Shown here one piece after another: positions 34,594 through 46,749 of a stretch of DNA of 64,000 bases (its first letter is position 1; the number at the start of each line of letters is the position of its first letter). The translations under genes were made by a program, and so were the position numbers. The notes beneath the pieces were generated by a model, which made no database searches, had not been told where the DNA came from, and saw only the letters and a program-made list of their open reading frames with translations. This DNA comes from Psilocybe azurescens (Eukaryota; Basidiomycota; Agaricomycetes; Agaricales; Agrocybaceae), in NCBI GenBank assembly GCA_023853785.1, contig JAJIRX010000541.1:57517-121516 (forward strand), written 5' to 3'.

Positions 34594-37500
34594 TAGAGTA
34601 CGGTGAGAATTCATCAATTTGTCACACATGTTACAAATGGGTGTTACTAATGTCAAGGGTCTACGACCCATGTTAGAAATGTTAGAAATTCAAATACACC
34701 ATATGGTCGTCATAGAAACACAGATAATCTGTGAGCTCGCATGTGTAGACTACGATAGCCTGTTTATCTTCCATATCATCACTATGTCTGTGTATCCTGC
34801 CCCGAAACTCTTTCTCCAGAAGAGCTAGTTCCATTTGTGAACAGATTACGCCATCTCTTAGAAAATCTACCTACCCAATTGCCAGTTAAATCTGCATATG
34901 CAACCGATATCTCACACTATGCTTCTATGGTCAATTACTGGCCAGATGAAGAGCTTGTTGAAATGACAGGATGTGAAGCAAGTGCACTCAACATGCATCT
35001 TGAACACTTATTTGGGCATACTGCAAGATCAACCGGTGATGGTATTCTGCCAATTTTGGAGTGTGGAACCACAGTTTGTGCTATTCATGACGTCCTTCGT
35101 GATTACTGCACACGTTTTCCAAACAACAATGTTCTGAAAAAATGGGTCATTGATGTGTCCAGAGGAGATGAGAAGGTTTTTAATATCTATAAAGTTGCTG
35201 TACGTACTAAAATAAGCTTCATTAATTCTGTATGTGTCATGCTATTAATCTGTATTCTTGTTTCTTAGATTCCTGTGGAGCTGGAACCAGGTTCTATTCA
35301 ATCCAAAAAGTGACCTCGTTCCAACTCATTTACCGCAGAAAATATGCCTGTAAAAGCCATTAAAGTTGCAGGGGAAGCTTCAGATTTAATGCCTTATATT
35401 GTGAGTTTGATTTTTGCTTTAATTTAAATCTATACTAATCAGCAACAATATTTAACAATTCAGCAAAGCACTTTAACCAAGGGTGGACGTAGGCCTGACG
35501 ATCTTCTCAACTGACTTGTTATCAGGCATGTGGATGCAAACGGAAGCTTATCATATTCCTGTATTGCAACAGGCTGCCGCTTTCTTGCAGCTGGAAATAT
35601 ACAGCGTGGACAAGTTCTCAAGCATTCCTCTAAATGTTCTATGCTCAAACTGCACAATCTTGACTTGTTTAAAGAAGCTGTCAAGGCCTCAAATAATTCC
35701 TCTCTGGGATCGCAGCTTGAATCTGCCTCCTTACCCTCCTTACCCTCAAGTTCTACATCACGGTCTCAGAGTACTGGATGCTCAACCAAACTGTCAACAA
35801 TTTTTGAAAGTACTCCTGTTACAAAACAAGGAACCCTCAACCTTGCTCCGCTACGTGCTGCTGGAAAGCTTGCCAAAGTTGCAGAGCATAAAGTATTCCA
35901 AAACTCTGTCAACCACATAATCATGTGTCTTATCTGTGTCCATGGTCTGGTCCCCAATGTCCTTGACTCACCCAAGTAGAAGGAGCTGATGCACAAGTTA
36001 AATGGGATATATCAGGCTAGTGGCTCAGATCTCTTTCAAACACATTTATTCCTCAAGAGGCTGTTTTTGTCCAAGGGAAAATGATTGAGCACCTTAAAGC
36101 AGAGGATAACCTGACTTTAACATTTGATGGAACCACTATACGTTGCAAAGAGTCATTTTACACGGAACATGCTACTACGCCCTGGCCAACGCAGCTTTTT
36201 TTCTTGATGCCCATGAAGGAAGTGGTGTATCCCATGATAGAAGCTGGATAACCAGTAACCTAATCAGGGTAGTGTCAATACCTAACACTTTTTATAGCTA
36301 GCTAATGACTTACTCCATTGCAGACCATAGAAGCTGTTGGTGTTGATAGATGGGCAGCTATTGTATCTGATAACACAAATGTAACAAAGGCTGCCCGCTG
36401 AGACACCATTGCAATTGTGCCTACAATGTTGGAGTTGTGGGATTGTGTTCACCACATTCAGAATACCATAAAGGATATTACAGTCTTGCCCTCGTTCAAA
36501 CCAGTATGTTAAATCTAACCTATCTGTAATTTAAACTGACCTATATCACAGTCAATGAAACTTCTGAAAGCAATTTTGAAGTATTTTAGCAAGTCAAGCT
36601 TTGGAACGTTCAAGCTTCACGAGGCATGACTGTTGGGAGACTCAGATGGCCCTGTTAATTCCTTACAGAAGATAGGCAAAACTCGCTTTGGAACCCACTG
36701 GTTAGCAGCAGCTGCAATCGACCCATGTCTTCCTTTTATTCGTGATCTTGTTATTTCGAAGACAATCAAATTTAAGGTGAGCATGAATTCATTACAATTG
36801 ATTCAGACTGATATGTATGAACTATGAAAAGAACACCCACGTTCAAGGTCTATTTGCAAACAAGTTCAACCGCAAGTACAATGAATTTAACGAAGACTTA
36901 CTGCGGTACACAACCATTGTCGCACCATTTATTCAATCTCTCTGGTCCCTTGAGGCTGCGCATGCCAATGCTGCGGATGTCTTTGTCTTTTGGCTCGCGA
37001 ATTGCTGCAACATTGAAAGACCTATTTGAACATGAGGTTAGCAAGACTGGAATTCCATGGTCTCTAGCAAATGAGATCACGGTAATCTACAACAAACACT
37101 ATGAAGAGTTCTTCAAAAGTGATATCTATTTTGTAGCACTACTCCTTGACCTTTGTATGTCCCATAATTGATGTTAGATGGCTCTTATCTATGCTAAAGA
37201 ATAGGTTTATCAACAGGTTATCCAATTGAACAATATTTGAAGCTTACAATTAATATCCCATCACAAGACTCACACACATCAACGGTGGCTACACCACAGC
37301 CTCTTAAAACAAAATATCTGTGTGCATATGAACGACTTTGAGAATATATGCGCAGTATGCTAAAGCCAATGCTTGAACGAGTCCAAAGCTCCTCTGACCC
37401 CTCTATCGGACACCCTGTTTTGTGACAAAAAGGTGTTGTGAAATGTGTTGAAGACTTGAAACATCAAATAGAGCTCTTCTGGAACGGCGAGTATCCTTTC

Positions 37501-38520
37501 CGTGTTATTGATACCCAAACAGTTCCCGATCCTCTCCGTTGGTGGACTGATATCTCAAAACACAATGGAGCCCAAGTTCTATCAGCAAGTTAAAATGTCA
37601 GTTATTATTCGCATTTTAGTCTGATTATGATATACCTTAGATTCTTTCCATACGGATTTTCTCTATCCTGATCAACTCTATGCCAGATGAAAGAACAAAC
37701 TCCACAATCACCTGGTTCAACTCTCCCCTCCGTGGCAACCAATCCACACCCAATCTAACAGATATGATCAAGATAGGGCAATGGCATGGCACACACAACT
37801 CCATGAGTTAACAGCTTTCTGTTCCATCTGCAGAGGTACAGAATACAATAATTAAGCAAACTGTGTGCTGCTAGGGAGACACCATACCTGAAAAAGCACC
37901 TTGTTATCGGCCTGCTGTGAAATTCCGAAAGATTGACCAGGTCACTCTTGAAAGGCTGCAAATGATGCCTGACCCTCAGCTGACTGTGCTGGAGTGCATG
38001 CTGCATACCACTGATACCAGTACTTCTGGTCCCATTCCTACAGCAGAGGATTACGATGGTGATTCAGATGATGAAGGAAGTTCCCAAGCTGAAGGGGAGG
38101 GAAAAAGAGCAGGGATGGAAGGGCTAGATGACAGTGAGGAAGAGAGAGTTTCTTTCATGGTCGATGCACAGATCAACATCAATTCCTGTGCACTGATTGA
38201 CATGATATCAGTGGAAGCTGTAGTCACAGAGAATCCCTTACCTTCGGCAAGGCCAAAAATAATGACTGCCCTCAGCTGTGAATTGTCTGTAGATGAAGCC
38301 TTCGAAAACTGGTAGATAAGTAGTCTATGTAGTGCAGCAAATTTAATTTCTCACAGTTTCTAACATTTCTAACACTGTGAGTAATTGATTTCTCACAAAT
38401 TAGTAACATTTCTCATATATCTGTTACAAATGTTACTAACACCATGTGAGAAATACTTTTCGACGTCCAATGTTACTAACATATGTTAGAAACTCATTGT
38501 GAGTTTCTCACTGCACCCTA
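34594..38520 (+). mobile_element. Complete hAT DNA transposon (3,927 bp)
   Basis: Ends are imperfect inverted repeats: left TAGAGTACGGTGAGAATTC, and right (reverse complement) TAGGGTGCAGTGAGAAACTC. It is flanked by the 8-bp duplication GCCACCAT. Subterminal regions at both ends carry repeats such as GTTAGAAATGTTAGAAA and TGTTACTAA. One gene in plus orientation encodes a decayed transposase. Boundaries are independently supported by the paralogous empty site at 34053-34195. Confidence 0.92.
34837..38315 (+). pseudogene. hAT-family transposase, decayed
   Basis: DNA transposase relic. Order of recognisable parts: N-terminal region (34837-35200, LRHLLENLPTQLPVKSAYAT); TAENMPVKAIKVAGEASDLM then QSTLTKGGRRPDDLLN; a BED-like zinc finger (35550-35640, SYSCIATGCRFLAAG, KHSSKCSMLK). 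The DDE-core region at 36080-36500 reads LTLTFDGTTIRCKESFYTEH, GVDRWAAIVSDNTNVTKAAR and ELWDCVHHIQNTIKDI. Middle blocks are GKTRFGTHWLAAAAIDPCLP and FNRKYNEFNEDLLRYTTIV. The C-terminal dimerisation region at 37490-37790 reads DPLRWWTDISKHNGAQVLSA, MPDERTNSTITWFNSPLRGN and IKIGQWHGTHN. An acidic tail ends ...VDEAFENW at 38315. In-frame stops and frameshifts (for example TAG near 36250 and TGA near 36630) make it non-functional. Confidence 0.88.
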
Positions 38521-38528
38521 GCCACCAT
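38521..38528. repeat. hAT target-site duplication, right
   Basis: GCCACCAT, identical to 34586-34593. Confidence 0.9.
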
Positions 38529-38611
38529 ATTCTCATACTCATACTCATTCCCTCCACCAAAGTCACCACCGACCAGATAAATCAATCCCAGTGGTCCGAA
38601 GTTGACTCAAT

Positions 38612-39360
38612 TAACTGAGGATCTGCCCTGGGCGGATGAACAAGCGGGAGATGCATGAAAAGATGGAGTGACAACATAGACATGAGTATGTCATCATGAA
38701 ATGTGAAGAGAGAGACAGAGAGAACATTTGTGGGGCGGTGGTAGTGGTGAAGGAGAATATTGTTTGGTAGTGATGGAAGTGGCAAACAAAAAGACGTTGA
38801 ATTTCCCGTGGTTCAAATGTTCTTGATGGCGCTTGAAGGACTTTTTCGAACGACTGTACTTTTCCAGGTTCGCCATTTTGACATAATTCGATGAGTTTGA
38901 CATCGCGGGTAGCCTGGTTCAATGTATTTAAAAACATCCCTTTGTGAAAGAAACAAGTGCTCAGTTTCTCTTGCTTGACCCATCCTGTTTCCTCCCCTTC
39001 GCTCTGTGTTTCCATCTGTTCAAGGCGAGGGAGATCTTTTCTAATGTCTTTGCCCAACAAAGAGTATGCCTCGGAGAACATGTACCACAAGAATTCGGAG
39101 AGCCAGACTGTGCACACGCAGTCCGGACAACAGCATCGATTTCCGCTGACGATGGTAGCATCCCTGAACATCATCAGATCGGCCTGTTCTCAGCCGTCTT
39201 CTGCATATTCAACCGTACTATCGGTACTGGGTGCATCGTTTTTGTGAACTTATTTGACTCTTGGTCGCTGTCGTTAATGATTTCACCCCAGAGTATTCGC
39301 CACACCTAGTTCCATTCTGATGTGAGTGTAAGTTTTGGTACATCGTCCAAGGCACCTTTC
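38612..39360 (+). pseudogene. Permease copy 2, promoter and 5' part
   Basis: Similar to 19801-20620 of the intact permease segment. The start codon is at 39044 (MSLPNKEYASENMYHKNSES). Codons around 39115-39170 are frameshifted relative to copy 1: the counterpart of SVDDNIDFRDDDSIPERRQI is compressed. The family block LFSAVF.IFNRTIGTG is still readable, followed by the second exon at about 39290 (VFATPSSI region). The sequence stops abruptly at 39360, where the 9-kb element begins inside what was intron 2. It continues at 48347. Confidence 0.85.
38835..38948. repeat. Inverted repeat, left arm, permease copy 2
   Basis: Counterpart of 20101-20208 and reverse complement of 49822-49931. On the minus strand it opens MSNSSNYVKMANLEKYSRSK, an uninterrupted 69-codon basic frame (38903-38694). 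Confidence 0.8.
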
Positions 39361-39361
39361 T

Positions 39362-39790
39362 ATGGAAACCAGGATCGTTGAGCTTCCAAGCCTATAACCA
39401 AATATCGGTCGGCTCATTTGCTGAGTGATGGGCAGGTACATGACCATATGTTTGCTTGTTCCACTTCTTATTCTGACCTCGGACACTCCCTCCGCTGGTT
39501 ATATTTAGTCTCCAAGTTTTGATGTATTAACAAGTTGTAATACCTAACAATTGTAATACCTAACGATGTTGTGTGACAAATAAACTACTCTGCAATCTTT
39601 ATTATTGTGACCTGTTCAGGTTTTTTTTTGTAAGTCAAGATAATCACGTGTCATTAACGATGACGATGACACGGTCAATGTTGAATCCGATCACTTTGAT
39701 AGGTAGCCGCTGACGTTCTATCTGAATCCCACTTCTGTGCGCCATTTCATTTGGAATTCTGCGCCGCACATAACCGCAAATTGGATGGTG
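39362..39790 (+). repeat. Left terminal inverted repeat of 9-kb element
   Basis: Pairs with 47915-48346. Long exact blocks shared with its partner include GGAAACCAGGATCGTTGAGC, GGACACTCCCTCCGCTGGTT and ATCACGTGTCATTAAC, plus TTCTATCTGAATCCCACTTC near the inner end. Confidence 0.88.
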
Positions 39791-41700
39791 ACATGTGTTT
39801 CGAAATAAGGACAGTGCAACTACTTTCTTGGAAAGTAAGGGCGATTTGAGTGCAACAGCATGGGAGCCGGATTGGGTTCACATGGACATCAAGCAGACAC
39901 TGCGGGAGAGGTGGACTGGGATGATATCTGGAGCTGCTCGACATCGAATACATCCTCTTGTTCCACCTCAGAGCTCCTTCCAGATGCTTTATGTAGAATA
40001 GGGTGAGTCTTATCAAGCTCCTCCCGTATGCCAGCTGCTTATACCTTCACCTTGACTCAAAGCTCTGCTCACATCCAACCCGTGTTTGCACTATCATCTC
40101 CGCATCCCTACACGCTCACCCACGGACATATATACGGGGAACTTCAGTTCATCTCGACCTCAACATCTGTCACTGCCTCCACCAAACAGATGTAGGCTTC
40201 GACAACAAAGCCAGCGCTGACTCGGCTCCCTTCAAATACCCAATTGCCGGGGAGGAGAAAGCCTATGCCCGTCTAGCTTCACTTGGGCTACCCAACAAAC
40301 AAATGCCACCTCATGACCCTCGATGTCACACCGAGCATCAGTCACCGGCCTGATGTCAGGGCCAAAATCACAGAGGACATCAAAGCTCATCAAGCTCTTT
40401 TTCTGCGCCCGCTCGTGGATGTCAGTGACAGCGTGGCACTGGGGCATGAGGGCGGACGGTGGTGTGTGAGAGTATAAAAGCCAGGCGGAGCGCATGTACA
40501 AGGTGCAGAGAAAAGAGGCGGCTTTCAAACGCATCTGCATACTGTGTCGCAGAGTCATTCAAGATAAAGCTCTTGTTGTCATTCTTGAAGAGAGAACACA
40601 ATATTTCTCCTAGAGCATTCGACGAGGTGTTGTATGTTGTAAGTCTATGTCTATTTTGTCCACATTACACCATTATAACTTCTTTGTAGATGTATTACTT
40701 GCCACTATTACCAGGATGTGGTCCCAACGCCAATATTTGCTCCTTGGTACCAGCAAAGACTTGACATCTCTCCGAGGCTGAAGAAAACGAGTACCAAGGA
40801 ACATATTTCACATCGCAAGCCGAACAATCCTCAAGTGTCACGAAGAGGGCTATATTTCATCGAGCTCTCACGTTCAAACTCGCGGATCCTGGCCCAGAGA
40901 ACCTGTCACCCCCTCGGGACTCCCCCCTCCAGCAGAAACAAACGAAGAAAATAATCCTGGTTTTGTCACAGACCCTGGTTTCGCAACAGAACCTGATGTC
41001 GGATTCGCGGGCGGAACCAGAGCCAGAGCCAGAAACACCTGTGTCTGAAATCATCCCAGGAATGGTGCCTATGCCCTACGAGGTCAATCCTGGCACGGGA
41101 AGGTGCCTTCTCATTCAACAGCTATTGGATACATACACGATCCTCACCTGTGTTCAAAGAGTGCGTCCTTCCTTCTTTCTTTGCATTGTGTCTTCATCCC
41201 GTGATAAACAATAAGGGCGATGAGGCCATGGGTCTCACCTGAGTAGGTGGGCGGGAAGCTCAACTGCATAACATTCGCGTGAAGAATTTTGTCAACTTAA
41301 ATCAGTCTAATTATCTGATATCTCCATTGTCCTTATAATTGTGACGATCCAACATTATCGGTAAGTTTGCACTATCGTAAATATTATCTGGGACTTTGCC
41401 GATCTTTTCTTTCAATCTTAGCTTGGAGGGTTGTGGGTGAGAACAACCTGCTGAATGAGCATGTGATGCGGGTGTTCAGCTTCCCAATGTCGGTGTCCAC
41501 CGTCATTGTCATCAATGGCAGCTGAAGCATTGGTATCCCTGCAAACGATCCAAAACTGCATGGCAATTCTTAGCCCACACACATCCTTCTACACTCTGCA
41601 CCTCCCATTCCTGCTCAGGCTTACCAAAATGATATGTACTGACACTTTTTCACTCATATATGTTTGGTAGAACTTAATGTAGCACCATGACCATTGTTTC
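39791..41700. other. Unidentified left part of the 9-kb element
   Basis: Coding-like plus-strand stretches occur (40190-40270: GFDNKASADSAPFKYPIAGE; 40330-40470: LDVTPSISHRPDVRAKITED and ALGHEGGRWCVR; 40480-40610: MYKVQRKEAAFKRICILCRR). They lie in shifting frames and match no family I recognise. They may be a fourth cargo gene, now decayed. Confidence 0.35.
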
Positions 41701-41706
41701 TTTATA

Positions 41707-43705
41707 TTACCATTCACCAATATCATCATCAGGCTGCTCGTCATCAGAAAAAAATGCCACAATCTCTTCATCGCCATCCAATGGTTCATCATCGGAAAAT
41801 TCAGCAGCAAACTCTAAATCGAAGTATTCTGTGTCTTCATCAAGCTCATCCAGCCTTTTCTCCAAATCATTGTCTATTCCAGTAATTTAAGATTAGTGTA
41901 AAGTTAGCTGGATAGTATGGCTTACATACTGAGACCATTACCACCATTGACGCCGCCCACATAAAAATATCCATCTTCTCCCACCTTATCAGGACCGCCA
42001 GCAAGGTTATCACCAGGGATAAGATTGTAGAGTACAGATGTATCTTTCTTGCTAGCTGCCTGTCGGGTTAGAGATTCCTGGACTTCCCATAAATTGATGG
42101 ACTCCTGATATTCCTCGCACATATGGTCCCCCACTCTTGAGTAAACTTCCTCCAATCTTTGAACTAAGGCCAGATACACCTGCCAAACAGTATCCCAGGC
42201 AATTGGTGGAGACCCAATTTCTGCATAAATTAGACTTGCATAATCATTAAATTCTGGTGGCACCAGTTCAAATACGGGATCATCAGGTGGTACGTAAAGC
42301 ACTCGAACATGTTCAATAGCTTCTGGCTGAACAGCTACCTATTTGAATGTAAGCTTGATAAATTAAAATCAAGTAAGCATGTAAAAATACCTTGAAATCC
42401 AGACAACCATAATGCTCTGGTGTGTCATTTATATCATTTGGTGGACCGTGAGGTAATATTTTATTCCTGTCTGCTCTTTTCTTTGTATTGTTATAACAGT
42501 CAGCCCAAGCATCAAGCTCTATCTGCAGCCATGGAATGAAAAGCCAACGGAATGTTAGGCTGATATAATTCTGAGTAAGTCTAGCCTCATTTACACATAA
42601 GAGAAAAACATATGCATCTATGGGATTGTTTACATTGTACCATCCCTCTGCCACACCTCTTTCAAGAATATTTTCAAAGCCAGGTGAAAATCGCCATCAA
42701 GTTTGACTCCATTGAATTTCGGGCATAACATTCTTCTTCTTGCGCATCCAACGGTGCTGAATGGTCCCTTTGAGACTAGGATCATGCTATTGCCGCAATA
42801 TACTTTGTGCATTGGCTATGCCATAGTTTTCTGATCCTGGATCACTCTATGTGATTAGAGGCATATCTGAAAAAATAAATGTGTTGGGAACACTCAAACT
42901 AGGCAGTAAATAGTTACTCACAGCCTGTTTTCTCCACTGCACCTAAATAATAGCTCAGAATGAGCTTTGGATTGTTGTTATTCCACCAAATATTAAGCCA
43001 TTTAATCTGGCCACTAAATGGATCAAGGCCAGTGTGTAGAGCACGGCCAAACCTCTTCCATTTGTCATGTTGGTCAACCGCCCACATGTCATTTACACCG
43101 GCCACCCAAAAGCGACGTCTTCTCAGACGGCCAGATTTTCTTTCTTGCACTAATTCTGGCTCATATAATTGGAAATAGTGGATGACTACCTCTCTACATA
43201 TATTAAAAATGATTCATTGCAGAGAAACAATATGATGTATCAATAAAACACATACCTCAATACACACATTCCATGTTCATGAAAAAGGAGACTAGTCATT
43301 TCACGTGCTCCTGCTTTAGGAAATTGTTCTCTAAGTACCATCATTGCAGGTATAATAGAATTGATGTTATGTTTTTGCTGGCATGTTCAAAGTAATCCCA
43401 TGCTTTTTTGCATGTTTTGAAATGAAGACATTCTATGACAGTGTCAGGATTGTCAGGTACACCCATTATCAAAAGATCTGTGGAGTTTTGAACTCACCCA
43501 ATTCCCTTTTGTCCAGATCAATGTGTGTTCGAAGTAATTCCACTATCTCTTTATCTGTTTTTCTCATTTTCCAATAACGTAGAATATGTGGCTCTAATTC
43601 TTCAATTGTGGCTATATTAGAACTAATTAATATTGGCCATAAATGATATAATAGATATTAAAAGACTTTACCAACTGGCTTGTGCTGATTAGTTTGGGGA
43701 GGCAT
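41707..43705 (-). pseudogene. Integrase-core (rve/DDE) transposase, decayed
   Basis: Starts MPPQTNQHKPV at 43705. After a short intron it reads ATIEELEPHILRYWKMRKTD, EIVELLRTHIDLDKRELG. The RNase-H-like integrase core at 43150-42840 reads WVAGVNDMWAVDQHDKWKRF, then GRALHTGLDPFSGQIKWLNI, NNNNPKLILSYYL, SDPGSENYGIANAQSILRQ and KGTIQHRWMR. D in WAVDQH and in SDPGSENYG, and a later E, are candidate catalytic acids. The helical C-terminal half is at 42660-42380 (LTFRWLFIPWLQIELDAWAD, NNTKKRADRNKILPHGPPND) and 42302-41922. A strongly acidic tail ends DDDIGEW at 41707. A TAG after SILRQ and a frameshift near 42690 inactivate it. The family is common in agaric genomes, and I know no settled name for it. 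Confidence 0.8.
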
Positions 43706-43913
43706 GATGAGAAATTGCAGTCAGAAACAGGAATTATTTAGTTCTATGACCTTGAGATGACTGCTGAAAAATTGTTTATATTCTATTTATAGCATGATCA
43801 TTAAAAAACTAAAGCTTGGCGATCATAGTAAAATTGAATGCTATTCTGCACCTGGCCTGACATTCTCTAAATTCACAACCATCTTCATTCAAAGCCATAA
43901 AACAGGTGGCTGC

Positions 43914-46552
43914 CAACTTCTCAGAAAATGTGGTTGCCACTACAGCTGTTCCTTGTGAAAGGATTTCATGTGCTACTATGATATTTCCAGGTGAACATTG
44001 CTTTTATGTGCACAATGCAGTTGACCCTAGTCTTCCAGGCAAATATCTGTGTCTTTCTTGCTTGAGATATTATTGAGGGCAGGCACATACAGTCATTCGG
44101 AAGGCACCACATGCCCCTGATGAGCAGTCCATTTGTCGAGATGTCAATGAGTCGCAACATCAAGGTGAGACTATTTATATATCTGTTTAAGAACTTCTAT
44201 CTATCATTTATTAGGATTACATACTCCTCAAGGCCGAGTTACTGCAATCAGTAAATCAGGACCCCACATTGTCATGCCCCATGTGGCTTATGGATTGGCG
44301 CAATCAATTGCTCCCCCAATTTTAGGCCATGGAAGAATGGTACCCAGTCACCTATCTTCAACAGGTTATTCCGCTGCACATGCTCAGCATGCACAGCAAA
44401 CCAAGGAGTGGTCTCAATGTGCATACAAGGGCAGTGTAGGAACACTTCCAGGACATCAATTAAACATTATTGTAGAGGTATACCAACCTAACAGTGATGC
44501 AAAAGGCAATCCCATTTGCATTCCGGTATGTGTTTTACAATATTTTTTTATTGCTGTTACTCATAGATTTACATAGAATATCAAAGAGGGTATCACTGTT
44601 CCCTTAGGCATATTGGATTTCCAGCTCTGTTTGAAGATAAAAGAGTCAGTATATCAACCGCTCTTAGAATATCTGCGCACTGTTCCAGCAGATGTGGGAA
44701 GCATGGTAGTTCGCAAAGCCACTGGGGAAGATGGACCAAGGTTAATCCCCATCAAGCCGTGGGAGCTCAGTATTTTGAGGACAGTCGATTCCTGGTCACA
44801 CGAAAGAACTTAAAGACTGTGCATCCCCCTGTTTTTCAAGCACCAGCCAAGCCTCTGATTTTTGGAGTTATCATTCCAGCTGATGTGTGGATCAAACTGG
44901 AGAATTTGGAGGATGTGGAGGTACGTCTTACATATTTAATTAAAATATTGTTCCAGTCTTAAAATTTTTGTTTAGTACCAGAGGTCGGCTTCACAACAAG
45001 GCACACATTCCTTCTGCACTCACGTCCTAAAGATGTTTCTTATCACCACCAAATCACCCGAAAGTGTTCCAGCACAGAAATTACCATTCCCGATGCAACA
45101 GACTCTGAAGATTCTCTTCCGGAGTCCATTATTGCTAAAAAGCCCAAGAGAAATCAAAAGGAGAAGTCGAAACCAGTTCAAGAACTCAGCCTTCTGACAT
45201 GTGACACTCGTATCACATCTTCCAACTCAGCAAGCAAGGCAGTCTCTCTTTCCTCTAACGTCAATCTCAATGAAACCATTCCAGTGGGAAGGGCCCCCCT
45301 GTGAGTACACCCAATCCTGCCAAAAATTGCCCAGCGGCATACACCACATCAATATCCACAGTCAGCTTCAAGGCAGGGGCTATACACCATTGGATTTAGA
45401 TTCAATTCGGCGAGCCTTCCAGCAGGGAGGAGAAAGCACAAGGCCTTGCAAAGGTCAAAATAGTATGTCTGCTAGATATTCATTCAGAGATTTATTTATA
45501 TCTCATTTTCCAATAGTTCCCTCGCCTTTTACAACAGAGCTGATTGTTTTCTATCAACTTCCAGAGCTCACATTTGAGTATCTGGTCCTGAACCCAAAGG
45601 TCAACATCATAAAGGCAATGCCACAGGACAGCACCTACTTTCGGGGTCATCTTGCATATAATCCCCATATCAAACTGGGTAAAGGCACCTTCAAGACAGC
45701 CATTTCTGCGGCTCTGGAATTCGATGGCACCCGAGTACCCAAAACAGGTCTGGGAAGCAGCTGGGTTGACAAATCATCTCCGGTATCAGTTGCATTGAAG
45801 CGTCCCTTTGTCCAATCTCCACTTCCACCTGCACGTCCAAGACGTGCTGCCTCAGCATCCCAGGTGCCCATCACCACCCATGCCGAGTCTCGCCTCTCAT
45901 TTGTTGATGAGCAGTATGCTATTTCTAATGAGGCAATCTTGCTTGTCTGGGGAAAGGCGCTCCTCAATTTTTCATACTCCTACATTGAAGACTTCAAGGT
46001 CCAGAAACTCTCTCAAAATGGCAATCTTCTCCCGGATTTCATCGATAAACTCCCCAGTTCCGTTTTGTTCAAGCAGGAGTGGCAGTGGTACCAAAGCCAG
46101 TGGAAACCAGAGGATCTGGTGTGTTATCATCTCATCGAGCAGTGTACTTACTCGAAGAACTGCTACCCGGACAGACTGCTGATTTCGTCAAATATATCAA
46201 CAATGCCAAAGCAGTCCCCATCTCGGATCTTTTCGGAGCCAGATTACGAGCTAGCGGTTTTTGACCTTTATCCAGCATGTTCAATTTGAGATTACGCAGA
46301 AGATGGCATATATTTTGGACTTTCAAGGTGTGTGCTAATATTACAATCCTCTTCCAATTTCTGAGCACATACTAGGCGTTGGAACAATTCTTACCGACCC
46401 ACAAATCCTGACTGCTCCAGAACTCGGTTCTGATCTTTTTGGAGAGGGGAAATGTTGGTGAGGCATTTGCCAAATTTCCTGCTGAGCACAAATGCAATAG
46501 GTATTACACCTGGTTTGAATTGCAGAGGCTTAGCCTGGAGAAAGAAGACTAG
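43914..46552 (+). pseudogene. Alpha-kinase (atypical protein kinase), decayed
   Basis: Basidiomycete-type alpha-kinase. The N-terminal region has a cysteine motif (KYLCLSCLRYY, near 44040), then GRVTAISKSGPHIVMPHVAY, APPILGHGRMVPSHLSSTGY and HQLNIIVEVYQPNSDAKGNP. The middle part holds IKEGITVPLGILDFQL and IIPADVWIKLENLED. The kinase core is at 45660-46552: a glycine-rich GTFKTAISAALEFDG, VALKRPF with the ATP-binding Lys, AILLVWGKALLNFSYSYIED, YLLEELLPGQTADFVKYINN, FQG, LTDPQILTAPELGSDLFGEG, and a zinc-type end HKCNRYYTWFELQRL. In that ending a tyrosine replaces the second family cysteine. Frameshifts fall near 44780, 45420, 46080-46170, 46270 and 46450. It lies divergently from the integrase gene within the same inverted-repeat element. 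Confidence 0.85.
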
Positions 46553-46749
46553 ACTGGTTCTTTTGCACAAAACAAAACCCTTTGAAATCTAAATCAACTA
46601 ATACACCCCACTCAATAGAATATAAAGTGTGGCCAGTAGCTTCAAAATAAATATATTTTGCTTATTTGTAAATAATACATGCGGCCGTCGAAGATTTAGG
46701 AAGATATCCACGCGACTGTGTATAAGGCTACAGTGAGCTGATCAACAAT

